Assembly (NCBI RefSeq): GCF_004358425.1
Contig: NZ_CP037948.1
Span: forward strand, 1,488,001-1,552,000
Source of the DNA: Qipengyuania sediminis
Lineage (GTDB): Bacteria > Pseudomonadota > Alphaproteobacteria > Sphingomonadales > Sphingomonadaceae
Length of the DNA stretch: 64,000 nt
Direction of reading: 5' to 3'
Shown here one piece after another: positions 52,720 through 61,579 of this stretch. Positions within the stretch are counted from its first letter, which is position 1; each line of letters opens with the position of its first letter. Both the position numbers and the translations under genes were made by a program. The notes below the pieces were generated by a model. It saw only the letters and a list, made by a program, of their open reading frames with translations. It had not been told where the DNA came from and searched no databases.

Positions 52720-54522
52720 ATGAATGAGATCGACCGCGGAGCCGGCGAGGCGCGCGAGAAGCCCGCAAGTGCCCGCTCGCTGCGCCCGTTGGCGATGATC
52801 TGGCGAGCGGCGGGGCGTTATCCGGGCCACCTGGCCGCCGCGCTCGCCGCGCTGGTGATCACTGCCGCCGCGACCCTCGCGATCCCCGCCGGGGTCAAGC
52901 TGGTGATCGACCGCGGTTTTGCCGCGGGCAGCGACGCCAGTGATATCGCGCGCTGGTTCCGCTACCTCATGATGATCGTCGCGGTGCTGGCGATCGGCAC
53001 CGCCTTCCGCTTCTTCTTCGTCAGCTGGCTGGGCGAGCGCGTCGTCGCGGACATCCGCCTTGCCGTGCACCGCAACCTGCTCCGGCTCGCGCCCGCGTTC
53101 TATGAAGAGAACAGCCCCAAGGAAATCTCCAGTCGCATGACCAGCGACACCGCGCTGATCGAGCAGGTGGTGGGCACCACAGTCTCGGTCGCGCTGCGCA
53201 ATGTGTTGATGGGCGTGGGCGGCATCGCCTATCTGTTCTATCTCCTGCCCGGGCTCACGATCGGCCTCGTGCTGGTGATCCCGCTGATCGTGATCCCGCT
53301 GACGGTCTTCGGACGCAAGGTCCGCAGCATCTCTCGCGACAGCCAGGACCGGGTGGCGGATATCGGCGCCATGGTGACCGAAGTGCTCAGCGCGATGAAG
53401 ATCGTCCAGGGCTTCGGTCAGGAGACGCGCGAGGCGGCGCGCTTCGGAGCGGCGGTGGAGCGCAGCTTCACGACCGCCAAGCGCCGCATCCTGATCCGCG
53501 CGATCATGACCGCGATGGTGATCTTTCTGCTGTTCGGCGCGATTGTACTGCTGCTCTGGCGCGGCGCCGTGGGGGTTTCCACCGGCGAGATCAGCGGCGG
53601 CACCATCGCCGCCTTCGTGCTGGTGGGGATGCTGGTGGCCGGCGCCTTCGGGGCGCTGACCGAAGTCTATGGCGACCTCCTGCGCGGCGCAGGCGCGGCG
53701 AGCCGGCTGTCCGAGCTGCTCGACGAAGTGCCTGCCATCGCTGCGCCGGCAAAGCCGCAGCCCCTGCCCGCGCCGCCGCGCGGGAGCCTCTCGTTCCGCA
53801 ACGTCACCTTCCGCTATCCGACCCGGCCTGAGACGGCGGCGCTGATCGACTTTTCGCTGGAAGTCGAGCCGGGGGAGACGGTCGCGATCGTCGGCCCCTC
53901 GGGCGCGGGCAAATCGACCATATTCCAGCTGGCCGAGCGCTTCTACGATCCGCAGGCGGGTACCATCCGCCTGGATGGCATCCCCCTTACAGCCGCCGAC
54001 CCTGCCGATGTGCGCGCGCGCATCGCCCTGGTGCCGCAGGACGGGGTGCTGTTCAGCGCCGATGCCCGCGACAATTTGCGCTACGGCAACTGGAACGCGA
54101 GCGACGCCGAGATCTGGGACGCGGCGCGCGCCGCCAATGCGGCGGAGTTTCTGGAAGCCCTGCCGCGGGGGCTCGACACTTATCTGGGCGAGAATGGGAC
54201 GCGGCTTTCGGGCGGGCAGCAGCAGCGCCTCGCCATCGCCCGCGCGCTCTTGCGCGACGCGCCGATCCTGCTGCTCGACGAGGCGACCAGTGCCTTGGAC
54301 GCAGAAAGCGAAGCCCTGGTCCAGGACGCGCTCGACCGGGTGATGGCCAACCGCACCACGCTCGTCATTGCGCACCGCCTCGCGACCGTTCGCAAGGCGG
54401 ACCGGATCGTGGTGCTGGAAGGCGGCCGCATCGTCGAGCAGGGCAGCCACGCCGCGCTCAGCAAGGCGGGCGGTCTTTATGCACGCCTGGCGCGGTTGCA
54501 GTTCACTGGTGAGCCGGCCTGA
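52720..54522 (+). CDS. ABC transporter, fused permease and ATPase (exporter type)
   Basis: Half-transporter of 600 residues that works as a homodimer. Six helices form the permease domain (about residues 30-320), with the coupling segment RVADIGAMVTEVLSAMKIVQGFGQE. The ATPase domain has Walker A GPSGAGKST, signature LSGGQQQRLAIARALL, Walker B ILLLDEATSALD and the H-loop VIAHRLAT. It resembles the MsbA/LmrA group; the cargo (lipid or drug) is unknown. The ATG at MNEIDRGAGE is chosen; an upstream frame overlaps phaZ and is rejected. Confidence 0.94.
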   Translation: MNEIDRGAGEAREKPASARSLRPLAMIWRAAGRYPGHLAAALAALVITAAATLAIPAGVKLVIDRGFAAGSDASDIARWFRYLMMIVAVLAIGTAFRFFFVSWLGERVVADIRLAVHRNLLRLAPAFYEENSPKEISSRMTSDTALIEQVVGTTVSVALRNVLMGVGGIAYLFYLLPGLTIGLVLVIPLIVIPLTVFGRKVRSISRDSQDRVADIGAMVTEVLSAMKIVQGFGQETREAARFGAAVERSFTTAKRRILIRAIMTAMVIFLLFGAIVLLLWRGAVGVSTGEISGGTIAAFVLVGMLVAGAFGALTEVYGDLLRGAGAASRLSELLDEVPAIAAPAKPQPLPAPPRGSLSFRNVTFRYPTRPETAALIDFSLEVEPGETVAIVGPSGAGKSTIFQLAERFYDPQAGTIRLDGIPLTAADPADVRARIALVPQDGVLFSADARDNLRYGNWNASDAEIWDAARAANAAEFLEALPRGLDTYLGENGTRLSGGQQQRLAIARALLRDAPILLLDEATSALDAESEALVQDALDRVMANRTTLVIAHRLATVRKADRIVVLEGGRIVEQGSHAALSKAGGLYARLARLQFTGEPA

Positions 54523-54688
54523 TCGATCAAGCGAAGCGAGGCGCCGACGAACGACATCGCCCGCATTTCGACTGTCCGCTAATATCGACAGGAGTTGGTC
54601 GACCTTTCATCTGCGTTGCGCCAAATAGGTTTGTTTGTTCCGCACTCCCCGTTCATGCATGGTGATGCTGCGGCGTGGCATGAGGCAC

Positions 54689-54710
54689 GTGTAACTTTCG
54701 TGTAACCTTT
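54689..54710 (+). promoter_or_regulatory. Tandem 11-bp direct repeat upstream of the M13 peptidase gene
   Basis: GTGTAACTTTC (54689-54699) is followed directly by GTGTAACCTTT (54700-54710), so GTGTAAC repeats with an 11-bp period about 60 bp before the coding start. Direct repeats one helical turn apart are typical binding sites of OmpR/PhoB-type response regulators. The sequence differs from the PhoB box CTGTCAT. This is a candidate site only. Confidence 0.45.
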
Positions 54711-54769
54711 GCCCAGCGGGATGGCCGAGAACACGGTCTCCGCGACAGTTGTATGGAGAGAATGTCATC

Positions 54770-56917
54770 GTGATCCGATTTGCCCTTGCTACCGGTGCTG
54801 CCGCCCTCGCTCTCGCCGCCCCTGCTGCGGCTCAGCCCTCCGCTCCCGCCCCCGCCGCCGCCGTTCCGGCAGCGGCCACCCCGCTGCCGACGATGACCTT
54901 CGGCACCTGGGGCTTCGATCCCGAAGGTATCGACCGCAGCGTCGATCCGGGCGACGATTTCTTCGCCTTCGCCAACCGCAAATGGCTCGCCGCCAACCCG
55001 CTCCCGGCTGAGTTCAGCCGCTTCGGTTCGTTCAACCTGCTGGCGGAGAAATCGACCGCGGACGTGAAGACGCTGGTCGATGAGTTGGTCGCCAAGGATC
55101 GGGCGGCCCTGACCGCTGACGAGCGCCGTATCGTCGCTGCCTATAAGGCCTTCTATGATACCGCCGCGATCGAGAAGGCGGGGCTGGCGCCGGCGAAACC
55201 TTATCTCGTACGGATCAAGGGCGCCCGCTCGCTCGCCAGCCTCGCAGCCTTGTGGGGTGAACCCGGAATCCCCTCTCCCCTGGGTGGCGGCGTGTCGGTC
55301 GATGCCAAGGAGCCGACGCGCTACTCGGTCTATTTCGGTGCCGGCGGTCTGGGCCTGCCCGATCGCGATTCCTATCTCAAGCAGACGCCCAAGGACCTGG
55401 ACATCCAGGCCAAATACCGCGCCTATATGGCCTTCCTGCTCGATCAGGCGGGATATCGCGATCCCGCAAGCCTTTCGGACAGGATCTACGAGTTCGAGCT
55501 GCAGGTCGCCCGCACGGTCGCCTGGGATCGCGCCACGCGGCGCAACCGCGACCTAACCTATAGCGCGCTGACCCCGGCTGAGCTCGCCGCGCTCGATCCC
55601 GCTTTCCCCATGGCGGCGTTCCTCAAGGCGCAGGGCTTCGACAAGACCGATCGCTTCATCGTCGGCGATCTCCCGCCCAGCGCCGCGCGGCTCGACGAGC
55701 TGAAGATCGACCCCGCCATCCGCGCCAAGATCGGCGGCGGCACGCCCGCCATGCTGGCGCTGCTGCGCGCGACCCCCCTCGATGTTCTGCAGGCCTGGAC
55801 GATCAAGAGCTTCCTCGAAGGCAATTCGGCTGTGCTGCCCAAGGCGCTCGACGATGCCACCTTCGCCTTTCGCGGAACCGTGCTCAACGGCGTGCCCGAG
55901 CAACGCCCGCGCTGGAAGCGTGCCATCGGCGAGGCCGAGGGGCTGATCGGCGAGCGCGTCGGCGCGGCCTATGTCCAGCGCTACTTCCCGCCCGAGAACA
56001 AGGCGGCGATGGACGCGCTGATCGGCAATCTGCGCAAGGCCATGGCGATCTCGCTTCAGGAAAACACCTGGATGAGCGAGCCGACCAAGAAGGAGGCGAT
56101 GGCCAAGCTCGCGAGCTTCGACCCCAAGATCGGCTACCGCGACAATCTCGAGACCTATGAGGGGCTGATCATCGATCCGCGCAACCCGCTCGCCAACCGC
56201 ATGGCGGCAGCGAAGTGGGAGGCGGCGGACGAGCTCAAGAAGCTCGGCGGGCCGATCGATCGCACCGAATGGGGCATGCTGCCGCAGACAGTGAACGCCT
56301 ATTACAATTCGACCAAGAACGAGATCGTGTTCCCGGCCGGCATCCTGCAACAGCCCTTCTTCGGGCTGACCGCGGACCCGGCGGTAAATTACGGCGCAAT
56401 TGGCGGGGTGATCGGTCACGAGATGGGCCATGGTTTCGACGATCAGGGTTCGAAGTCCGACGGATCCGGCATGCTGCGAAACTGGTGGACCGCCGAAGAC
56501 CGCGCCGCTTTCGACAAGCGCGGCGACATGCTGGTGGCGCAGTACAATGCCTTCTGTCCGCTGGACGAGGGCAAGACCTGCGTGAACGGCCGCTTGGCGC
56601 TTGGCGAGAATATCGGCGATGTCGGCGGCCTCAGCCTCGCCTACCGCGCCTATAAGCTGTCGCTGAACGGCCAGGAGGACAAGGTGATCGACGGGCTGAC
56701 CGGCGACCAGCGCTTCTTCCTCGCCTGGGCGCAGATCTGGCGCGCGCAGACCCGCGAGGCGGCGATGCGGCAGCGGCTGATCACCGGGCCGCACAGCCCC
56801 GAGGAGTTCCGTGTGAACGGCGTCGTGCGCCAGATGGACGCCTGGTACAAGGCCTTCGACGTAAAGCCCGACGATGCGCTTTACCTGCCGCCGGAGCAGC
56901 GCGTCTCGATCTGGTAG
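54770..56917 (+). CDS. M13 family metallopeptidase (neprilysin-like), exported
   Basis: Zinc endopeptidase of 715 residues. The signal is about 22 residues (TGAAALALAAPAAAQ). The N-terminal M13 domain begins DPGDDFFAFANRKWLAANPLP. The zinc site is HEMGH at 550-554 with the third ligand in LGENIGDVGGLSLAY (Glu about residue 610). The conserved C-terminal RVNGVVRQMDAWYKAF closes the fold, ending with Trp as in most family members. The start is GTG with GGAGAG nine bases upstream. Upstream lies the tandem GTGTAAC repeat. Confidence 0.95.
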   Translation: MIRFALATGAAALALAAPAAAQPSAPAPAAAVPAAATPLPTMTFGTWGFDPEGIDRSVDPGDDFFAFANRKWLAANPLPAEFSRFGSFNLLAEKSTADVKTLVDELVAKDRAALTADERRIVAAYKAFYDTAAIEKAGLAPAKPYLVRIKGARSLASLAALWGEPGIPSPLGGGVSVDAKEPTRYSVYFGAGGLGLPDRDSYLKQTPKDLDIQAKYRAYMAFLLDQAGYRDPASLSDRIYEFELQVARTVAWDRATRRNRDLTYSALTPAELAALDPAFPMAAFLKAQGFDKTDRFIVGDLPPSAARLDELKIDPAIRAKIGGGTPAMLALLRATPLDVLQAWTIKSFLEGNSAVLPKALDDATFAFRGTVLNGVPEQRPRWKRAIGEAEGLIGERVGAAYVQRYFPPENKAAMDALIGNLRKAMAISLQENTWMSEPTKKEAMAKLASFDPKIGYRDNLETYEGLIIDPRNPLANRMAAAKWEAADELKKLGGPIDRTEWGMLPQTVNAYYNSTKNEIVFPAGILQQPFFGLTADPAVNYGAIGGVIGHEMGHGFDDQGSKSDGSGMLRNWWTAEDRAAFDKRGDMLVAQYNAFCPLDEGKTCVNGRLALGENIGDVGGLSLAYRAYKLSLNGQEDKVIDGLTGDQRFFLAWAQIWRAQTREAAMRQRLITGPHSPEEFRVNGVVRQMDAWYKAFDVKPDDALYLPPEQRVSIW

Positions 56918-56963
56918 AGGCACTCAGCTTGACTTGACCGAAGAGCCGGGGCTTGGCGCGCGC

Positions 56964-57773
56964 ATGAGCGATCTCGTCACCCCGGCGCTTCTCGGCATCC
57001 TCGAAGGGCTGACCGAATTCCTGCCGGTCAGCAGCACCGGACATCTGATCCTGGCGCAAAGCCTGTTCGGCTACGATCCGGGCGAATGGGCGCAATTCAA
57101 CATCGTCATCCAGCTGGGCGCGATCATGGCAGTGCTGGTCAATTATCGCGCGCTGTTTTGGACGATGGGAACCGGCGTCTTGCAGCGCGAGCCAGAGGCC
57201 CTGCGCTTCGCCCGCAATATCCTCATCGCCTTCCTTCCCGCCGCACTCATCGGCATGGCGGCGAAGGACGCGATCGATATCATGCTGGGTTCGCCCGCCG
57301 TGGTCGCGACGGCCCTGGTGATAGGCGGCGTCGCGATCCTGCTGCTCGAGAAACGCCTTGCCCCGGGCGAGGATCGGGGGGTGGCGAATCTCTCGATGCG
57401 AACGGCAGTGGGCGTGGGCCTCGCGCAATGCCTTGCCATGATACCCGGCACCAGCCGCTCGGGCGCGACGATCATTGGCGCGCTCGCGATGGGGGTCAGC
57501 CGCAAGACCGCGGCGGAGTTTTCCTTCTTCCTCGCGGTGCCCACCATGCTCGGCGCAGCGACGGTGAAGATCCTCGACGACCCGGCGCTTCTCGCTGGGG
57601 AGGCGGCGATCGGCTGGGATCAGATCGCGGTGGGCTTCTTCGCCGCCTTCGCAACCGCGCTGATCGTGATCCGCGCCTTTGTCGCCTATGTTGCGCGGCA
57701 CGGCTTCGCGCCCTTCGCCTGGTACCGTATCCTCGTCGGCGGGGCGGCGCTGGCCTGGCTTGCGATGCGCTAG
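56964..57773 (+). CDS. uppP: Undecaprenyl-diphosphatase UppP (BacA)
   Basis: Polytopic enzyme that removes a phosphate from undecaprenyl pyrophosphate to recycle the peptidoglycan lipid carrier. The 269-residue protein has eight or so helices with the two signature motifs GILEGLTEFLPVSSTGHL and MIPGTSRSGATI, which carry the catalytic Glu/Ser and Arg residues. It follows the M13 gene by 46 bp on the same strand. The start at MSDLVTPALL lacks a strong ribosome site but matches the family length. Confidence 0.97.
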   Translation: MSDLVTPALLGILEGLTEFLPVSSTGHLILAQSLFGYDPGEWAQFNIVIQLGAIMAVLVNYRALFWTMGTGVLQREPEALRFARNILIAFLPAALIGMAAKDAIDIMLGSPAVVATALVIGGVAILLLEKRLAPGEDRGVANLSMRTAVGVGLAQCLAMIPGTSRSGATIIGALAMGVSRKTAAEFSFFLAVPTMLGAATVKILDDPALLAGEAAIGWDQIAVGFFAAFATALIVIRAFVAYVARHGFAPFAWYRILVGGAALAWLAMR

Positions 57774-57871
57774 CGAGCCCCGCCATGAACCGGTCGCATT
57801 TCGTGGAACCAAACCGCCGGGCCCGGCATTGCCGCAAACACGCATTTGTTTAGCAGGCCGTATTCATCCCC

Positions 57872-58144
57872 ATGGGACTTGCCATCGTCATCATCGTCGG
57901 AGCGGTGCTCGGCTGGCTTGCCGCGATCGTGGTCGATCGCGACGACCGGGTGGGGACAGCGATCTGCGCCTTCGTCGGCGCCAAGGGCGCGCTGGTCGCG
58001 GCGCTCCTCGCCGGCGACGTACCGCTGGTCCGCGGTCTCAGCGAAGAGCAGCTTCTGTGGAGCGTGCTGGGCGCGCTGCTGGCGATCGTCGCGGTAAATG
58101 CGATCGTGGTCCAACGCTTCCCCGGCAATAAGGGAAGTGTTTGA
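57872..58144 (+). CDS. Small membrane protein, possibly GlsB/YeaQ-like
   Basis: A 90-residue membrane protein with three hydrophobic stretches: LAIVIIVGAVLGWLAAIVV, ICAFVGAKGALVAALLAG and VLGALLAIVAVNAIVV. The pattern of small Gly/Ala-rich helices resembles the GlsB/YeaQ transglycosylase-associated family, but the similarity is weak. Function is unknown. It ends 55 bp before the acidic lipoprotein gene. Confidence 0.65.
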   Translation: MGLAIVIIVGAVLGWLAAIVVDRDDRVGTAICAFVGAKGALVAALLAGDVPLVRGLSEEQLLWSVLGALLAIVAVNAIVVQRFPGNKGSV

Positions 58145-58199
58145 CAACCAGGCGGGCCGGCGGCACCACCGCACCCGTTCATTCAAAAGGGGAACAGGA

Positions 58200-58475
58200 A
58201 TGAAGACCGTACTCAAGACCTCGCTCCTGGCCGCCGCGTTGAGCTTCGGCGTCGTCGCCTGCGAAGGCCCGAAGGAAAACGCCATGGAAGACGCCGGTGA
58301 GAGCCAGGCCGAAGCCGTGAACGAGCAGGCCGAGGCGATGGAAGACGCCGACCAGATCACCGACGAGCAGGCCGATGCCGTCACCGATCAGGCCGAAGAC
58401 CGCGCCGACGCGATGGAAGCCCAGGGCGACGCCGCGGACGAGGCCGCCGGCACTGCGGGCACCGACGTCAACTGA
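58200..58475 (+). CDS. Small acidic lipoprotein of unknown function
   Basis: A 91-residue protein with a lipoprotein signal (SLLAAALSFGVVAC, Cys21). The mature part is almost entirely Ala, Glu, Asp and Gln (NEQAEAMEDADQ, DEQADAVTDQAED), with a near-heptad pattern that suggests a helical or coiled rod in the periplasm. AAAGGGGAACAGG precedes the ATG. A strong terminator follows 26 bp after the stop, so it is the end of this transcript. No named family is recognised. Confidence 0.8.
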   Translation: MKTVLKTSLLAAALSFGVVACEGPKENAMEDAGESQAEAVNEQAEAMEDADQITDEQADAVTDQAEDRADAMEAQGDAADEAAGTAGTDVN

Positions 58476-58501
58476 TTATCTGCCTCAAGGCGAATGGAAA
58501 C

Positions 58502-58528
58502 GGCTCCGGAGAGATCCGGGGCCTTTTT
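58502..58528 (+). terminator. Rho-independent terminator
   Basis: GGCTCCGGA (58502-58510) and TCCGGGGCC (58515-58523) pair as a 9-bp stem with one G-U pair around the loop GAGA, followed at once by TTTTT. This is the clearest intrinsic terminator in the window. It ends the plus-strand run carrying uppP and the small envelope genes, just before the convergent phhA gene. Confidence 0.9.
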
Positions 58529-58547
58529 CGCGTCTAGACCGGCATGT

Positions 58548-59486
58548 CTAAACCGGCATCGCGCCGCTGCCCCGGCCGCCGCGCAGCATATATTCCTGGC
58601 TTCCCCGCTGCAGCACGTCATCGACGTCGATTACCGCGCTGTTGGCGTAGGTGAAGCCGGGCGACAGGCTGCGATATAGCCGCTCGAAATCGCGCTCCAC
58701 CGTCTGGTGGTAGAGATCGGCGAAGCTCGGGATCACGAAATAGGTCGGTTGCAGATCGCTGATGACGTAGTCGGTCCGCATCACCCGGTCGACATTGAGC
58801 ATGATGCGATTGGGGCTCTTCGCCTCCACCGCATAGACCACCTCGGTCGGGCCTGAAAGGATGCCCGCCCCGTAGGCGCGCAGCCCCGCGTCCTCCTGGA
58901 TCAGCCCGAATTCGACCGTGTACCAGTAGAGCGCGCCCAGCGCCTTCAGCCGGTTGAAGCGCATCGCCTTCCACCCCGCGCGGCCGTATTCCTGCATGTA
59001 ATCGGCATAAACCGGGTCGGTCAGCATCGGCACATGGCCGAAGACATCGTGAAAGACGTCGGGCTCCTGGATATAGTCGAACGTCTCGCGAGTGCGGATG
59101 AAATTGCCCGCCGGGAAGCGCCGGTTGGCGAGGTGCCAGAAGAACACGTGGTCGGGAATCAGCATCGGCACCGGTACCACGCTCCAGCCCGTCAGCCTGG
59201 CGAGGTCTTCGGACAGCCTGCCGAACTCCGGCACCCCGCCCCGGTCGAGGTCGAGCGTGTCGAGTCCCCGCATAAAGGCGCTGGCTGCGCGGCCGGGGAG
59301 CACTTCCATCTGCCGCGCGAAGAGATCGTTCCAGATCGCATCCTCTTCGGAGGAATAGGCGGTCTGCGCGGGTTCGAGCCAGTCCTCCCCGACATGCGCG
59401 GGGCGCTTCAGCGGCGCGGTGAAGACGTCCGCCGGCAGCTCCGGCAGGCGGGCGAAGTCGGTTTCGGGGATTGCGAGCGTGGCCAT
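58548..59486 (-). CDS. phhA: Phenylalanine 4-monooxygenase
   Basis: Non-heme iron, pterin-dependent enzyme that converts phenylalanine to tyrosine. The bacterial catalytic-domain-only form of 312 residues is seen. Iron ligands His146 and His151 are in DVFHDVFGHVPML and Glu192 in WYTVEFGLI; YGAGILSGPTEVVYAVE and TYFVIPSFADLY follow. It has no regulatory ACT domain. A pterin dehydratase gene (phhB) is not adjacent. It is transcribed towards the terminator at 58502 and is likely a single-gene unit. Confidence 0.96.
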   Translation of the reverse strand: MATLAIPETDFARLPELPADVFTAPLKRPAHVGEDWLEPAQTAYSSEEDAIWNDLFARQMEVLPGRAASAFMRGLDTLDLDRGGVPEFGRLSEDLARLTGWSVVPVPMLIPDHVFFWHLANRRFPAGNFIRTRETFDYIQEPDVFHDVFGHVPMLTDPVYADYMQEYGRAGWKAMRFNRLKALGALYWYTVEFGLIQEDAGLRAYGAGILSGPTEVVYAVEAKSPNRIMLNVDRVMRTDYVISDLQPTYFVIPSFADLYHQTVERDFERLYRSLSPGFTYANSAVIDVDDVLQRGSQEYMLRGGRGSGAMPV

Positions 59487-59513
59487 TGTGTCAGTCTATC
59501 CTTTCACGCCCGC

Positions 59514-60365
59514 TCATGCCAACTCCCCCTCCGCCCCGCAGACCTGACGTCCGTCTTCGGCGAAGGCGGCCATCTCCAGCGCATCCCCCGCTCCACGCAT
59601 GACGAGGTGAAGCGTTTCACCGGCAATCGCAGGGCTCAGGCCTCGAAAGGCGAAGCGGGCGAGGCGGTTGTCGCCAAACTGCCGGGCCGCGAGCTGCAGC
59701 AGCAGGCTGGCGATGAGCGGGCCGTGCACTACCAGCCCGCGGTAGCGTTCGATCGCTCGCGCATAGGGCGCGTCGTAATGGATGCGGTGGCTGTTGAACG
59801 TTAGCGCGGAATAGCGAAACAGCAGGCGCGGATCGGGAGTGAGCGTGCGATGCGCATCCCAGGCCGCCACGTCGAACGAGGCCGGTCCAGGCTCGGGCGG
59901 GGCGAGCGGCGTGTCGGGAGCAGCGGCTTCGCGGAAAACCAGCGTCTGACGCTCCTCCACAGCGAGCCTGGCTCCGGCCCTGGTCGCATGATCGATCTCG
60001 ACGAAAACGAGCGATCCGCTACTCCCCTGCTTGTGGCGGATCGCCGCGACGCGGCTGATCCGCTCCACCGTGTCGCCGACCGAGATCGGGGCATGGAACG
60101 CGATTGCGCTTCCCGCCCACATCCGGCGGGGCAGAGGGATCGGCGGCAGCAGCCCCGCGCCGCCCTCCCCGCGCCTGGGATGGCCGTCTTCCCCCAGCGC
60201 GGCCGTCGGAGCCTGCGGAGTGCAGAGGCAGAAGTGGATGCCCTGCGGCATGACCCGATCCGCGCGGCCCAGATCGAAGGTTGCACAGAAGCGCGCGGCG
60301 AGCGCGGCGTCGAGCCGGTCCTCACGCCGCTCCTCGCGGCCGATCCAGGCGTCCCATTCGCTCAA
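59514..60365 (-). CDS. MaoC-like FAS1-type dehydratase/hydratase
   Basis: Double hot-dog protein of 283 residues similar to mesaconyl-C4-CoA hydratase and HTD2-like dehydratases. The N-terminal half has MWAGSAIAFHAPISVGDTVER; the C-terminal half holds the hydratase signature FRYSALTFNSHRIHYD and VVHGPLIASLLLQLA. It probably hydrates or dehydrates an acyl-CoA intermediate. The start is TTG within a TTGA overlap with the thiolase stop, which indicates coupling; a start further upstream would lie inside the thiolase gene. Confidence 0.88.
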   Translation of the reverse strand: MSEWDAWIGREERREDRLDAALAARFCATFDLGRADRVMPQGIHFCLCTPQAPTAALGEDGHPRRGEGGAGLLPPIPLPRRMWAGSAIAFHAPISVGDTVERISRVAAIRHKQGSSGSLVFVEIDHATRAGARLAVEERQTLVFREAAAPDTPLAPPEPGPASFDVAAWDAHRTLTPDPRLLFRYSALTFNSHRIHYDAPYARAIERYRGLVVHGPLIASLLLQLAARQFGDNRLARFAFRGLSPAIAGETLHLVMRGAGDALEMAAFAEDGRQVCGAEGELA

Positions 60366-61579
60366 GCGGCGCGCTCGAACACCGCGGCCATGCCCTGCCC
60401 GCCGCCGATGCACATGGTCTCGAGGCCGTAGCGCACCTGCCGCAGATGCATTTCGTGCGCCAGGTCGGCGAGGATGCGGATGCCGGTCGCGCCGATCGGA
60501 TGGCCGAGACTGATGCCCGAGCCGTTGACGTTCAGCATGTCGATGCGGCTGTCGTCCTCCGCCCAGCCCCAGCCTTTCAGCACCGCCAGCACTTGCGGGG
60601 CGAAGGCTTCGTTGAGTTCAACCAGCCCGATATCGTCCCAGTCGAGCCCAATCCGCGCGAACAGCCGCTCGACCGCGGGTACCGGCCCGATCCCCATGCG
60701 GCTCGGATCGCAGCCTGCCGCGCTCCAGCCGGTGAACCACAGCATGGGCTCGAGCCCCAACTCGCCGAGCTTGTCCTCCGCCACCACCAGACAGGCCGCG
60801 GCGGCATCGTTCTGCTGGCTGGCATTGCCCGCAGTCACTACCCCACCTTCCAAAGGTTTCAACGCGCCGAGGCTCTCCATGCTGGCATCGGCGCGGAAAC
60901 CCTCGTCCTGCGCGAAGACCAGCGGGTCGCCGCGCTTCTGTGCGATCTCGACGGGCACGACAGCCGCGTCGAACTTTCCCGCCTGCCAAGCCGCGGCTGC
61001 GTTGCGGTGCGAACGCACCGCGTATGCGTCGGAGGCTTCGCGCGTAATGCCAAAGTCCCTGGCGAGGTTCTCGGCGGTTTCGATCATGCCGCTGATGACG
61101 CCGAAGCGCTCGACCGGCTGGCTCATCACGCGGCCCCGGCTGAGGCGGTCCCACAGCACCATATCGCCCATCCGCGCGCCGTGGCGTGCGCGGGTGGTAT
61201 AGTGCTCGACATTCGACATGCTCTCGACCCCGCCGGCCAGCACGCAGTCGGCAACGCCTGTCTGCACCATCATCGCCGCAGTCGCGACCGCCTGCAGGCC
61301 CGAGCCGCAGCGCCGGTCGAGCTGAAAGCCCGGCACCTCGATCGGCATACCCGCGGCAAGCCAGCTCCAGCGCCCGATCGCCGGCGCCTCCCCGCTGCCA
61401 TAGCCCTGGCTGAAAACGACATCATCGACGCGCGCCGGATCGATTCCGCTGCGTTCGACGAGCGCCTTGATGATGATCGCGCCGAGCGCCCCCGCCTCTA
61501 GCGGGGCGAGCGTGCCGAGATAGCGCCCCACCGGGGTGCGCAGCGGCGAGCAGATCGCGACTCGGCGGGATTGGGTCAT
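60362..61579 (-). CDS. Acetyl-CoA C-acyltransferase (thiolase)
   Basis: Thiolase of 405 residues that cleaves 3-ketoacyl-CoA with CoA, or runs in reverse. The nucleophilic Cys is in LDRRCGSGLQAV, followed by LAGGVESMSN; the C-terminal NVNGSGISLGHPIGATG carries the catalytic His, and METMCIGGGQGMA (here LETMCIGGGQGMAAV) the second Cys. All catalytic residues are present. It overlaps the CoA transferase upstream and the hydratase downstream, each by four bases. Confidence 0.95.
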   Translation of the reverse strand: MTQSRRVAICSPLRTPVGRYLGTLAPLEAGALGAIIIKALVERSGIDPARVDDVVFSQGYGSGEAPAIGRWSWLAAGMPIEVPGFQLDRRCGSGLQAVATAAMMVQTGVADCVLAGGVESMSNVEHYTTRARHGARMGDMVLWDRLSRGRVMSQPVERFGVISGMIETAENLARDFGITREASDAYAVRSHRNAAAAWQAGKFDAAVVPVEIAQKRGDPLVFAQDEGFRADASMESLGALKPLEGGVVTAGNASQQNDAAAACLVVAEDKLGELGLEPMLWFTGWSAAGCDPSRMGIGPVPAVERLFARIGLDWDDIGLVELNEAFAPQVLAVLKGWGWAEDDSRIDMLNVNGSGISLGHPIGATGIRILADLAHEMHLRQVRYGLETMCIGGGQGMAAVFERAA

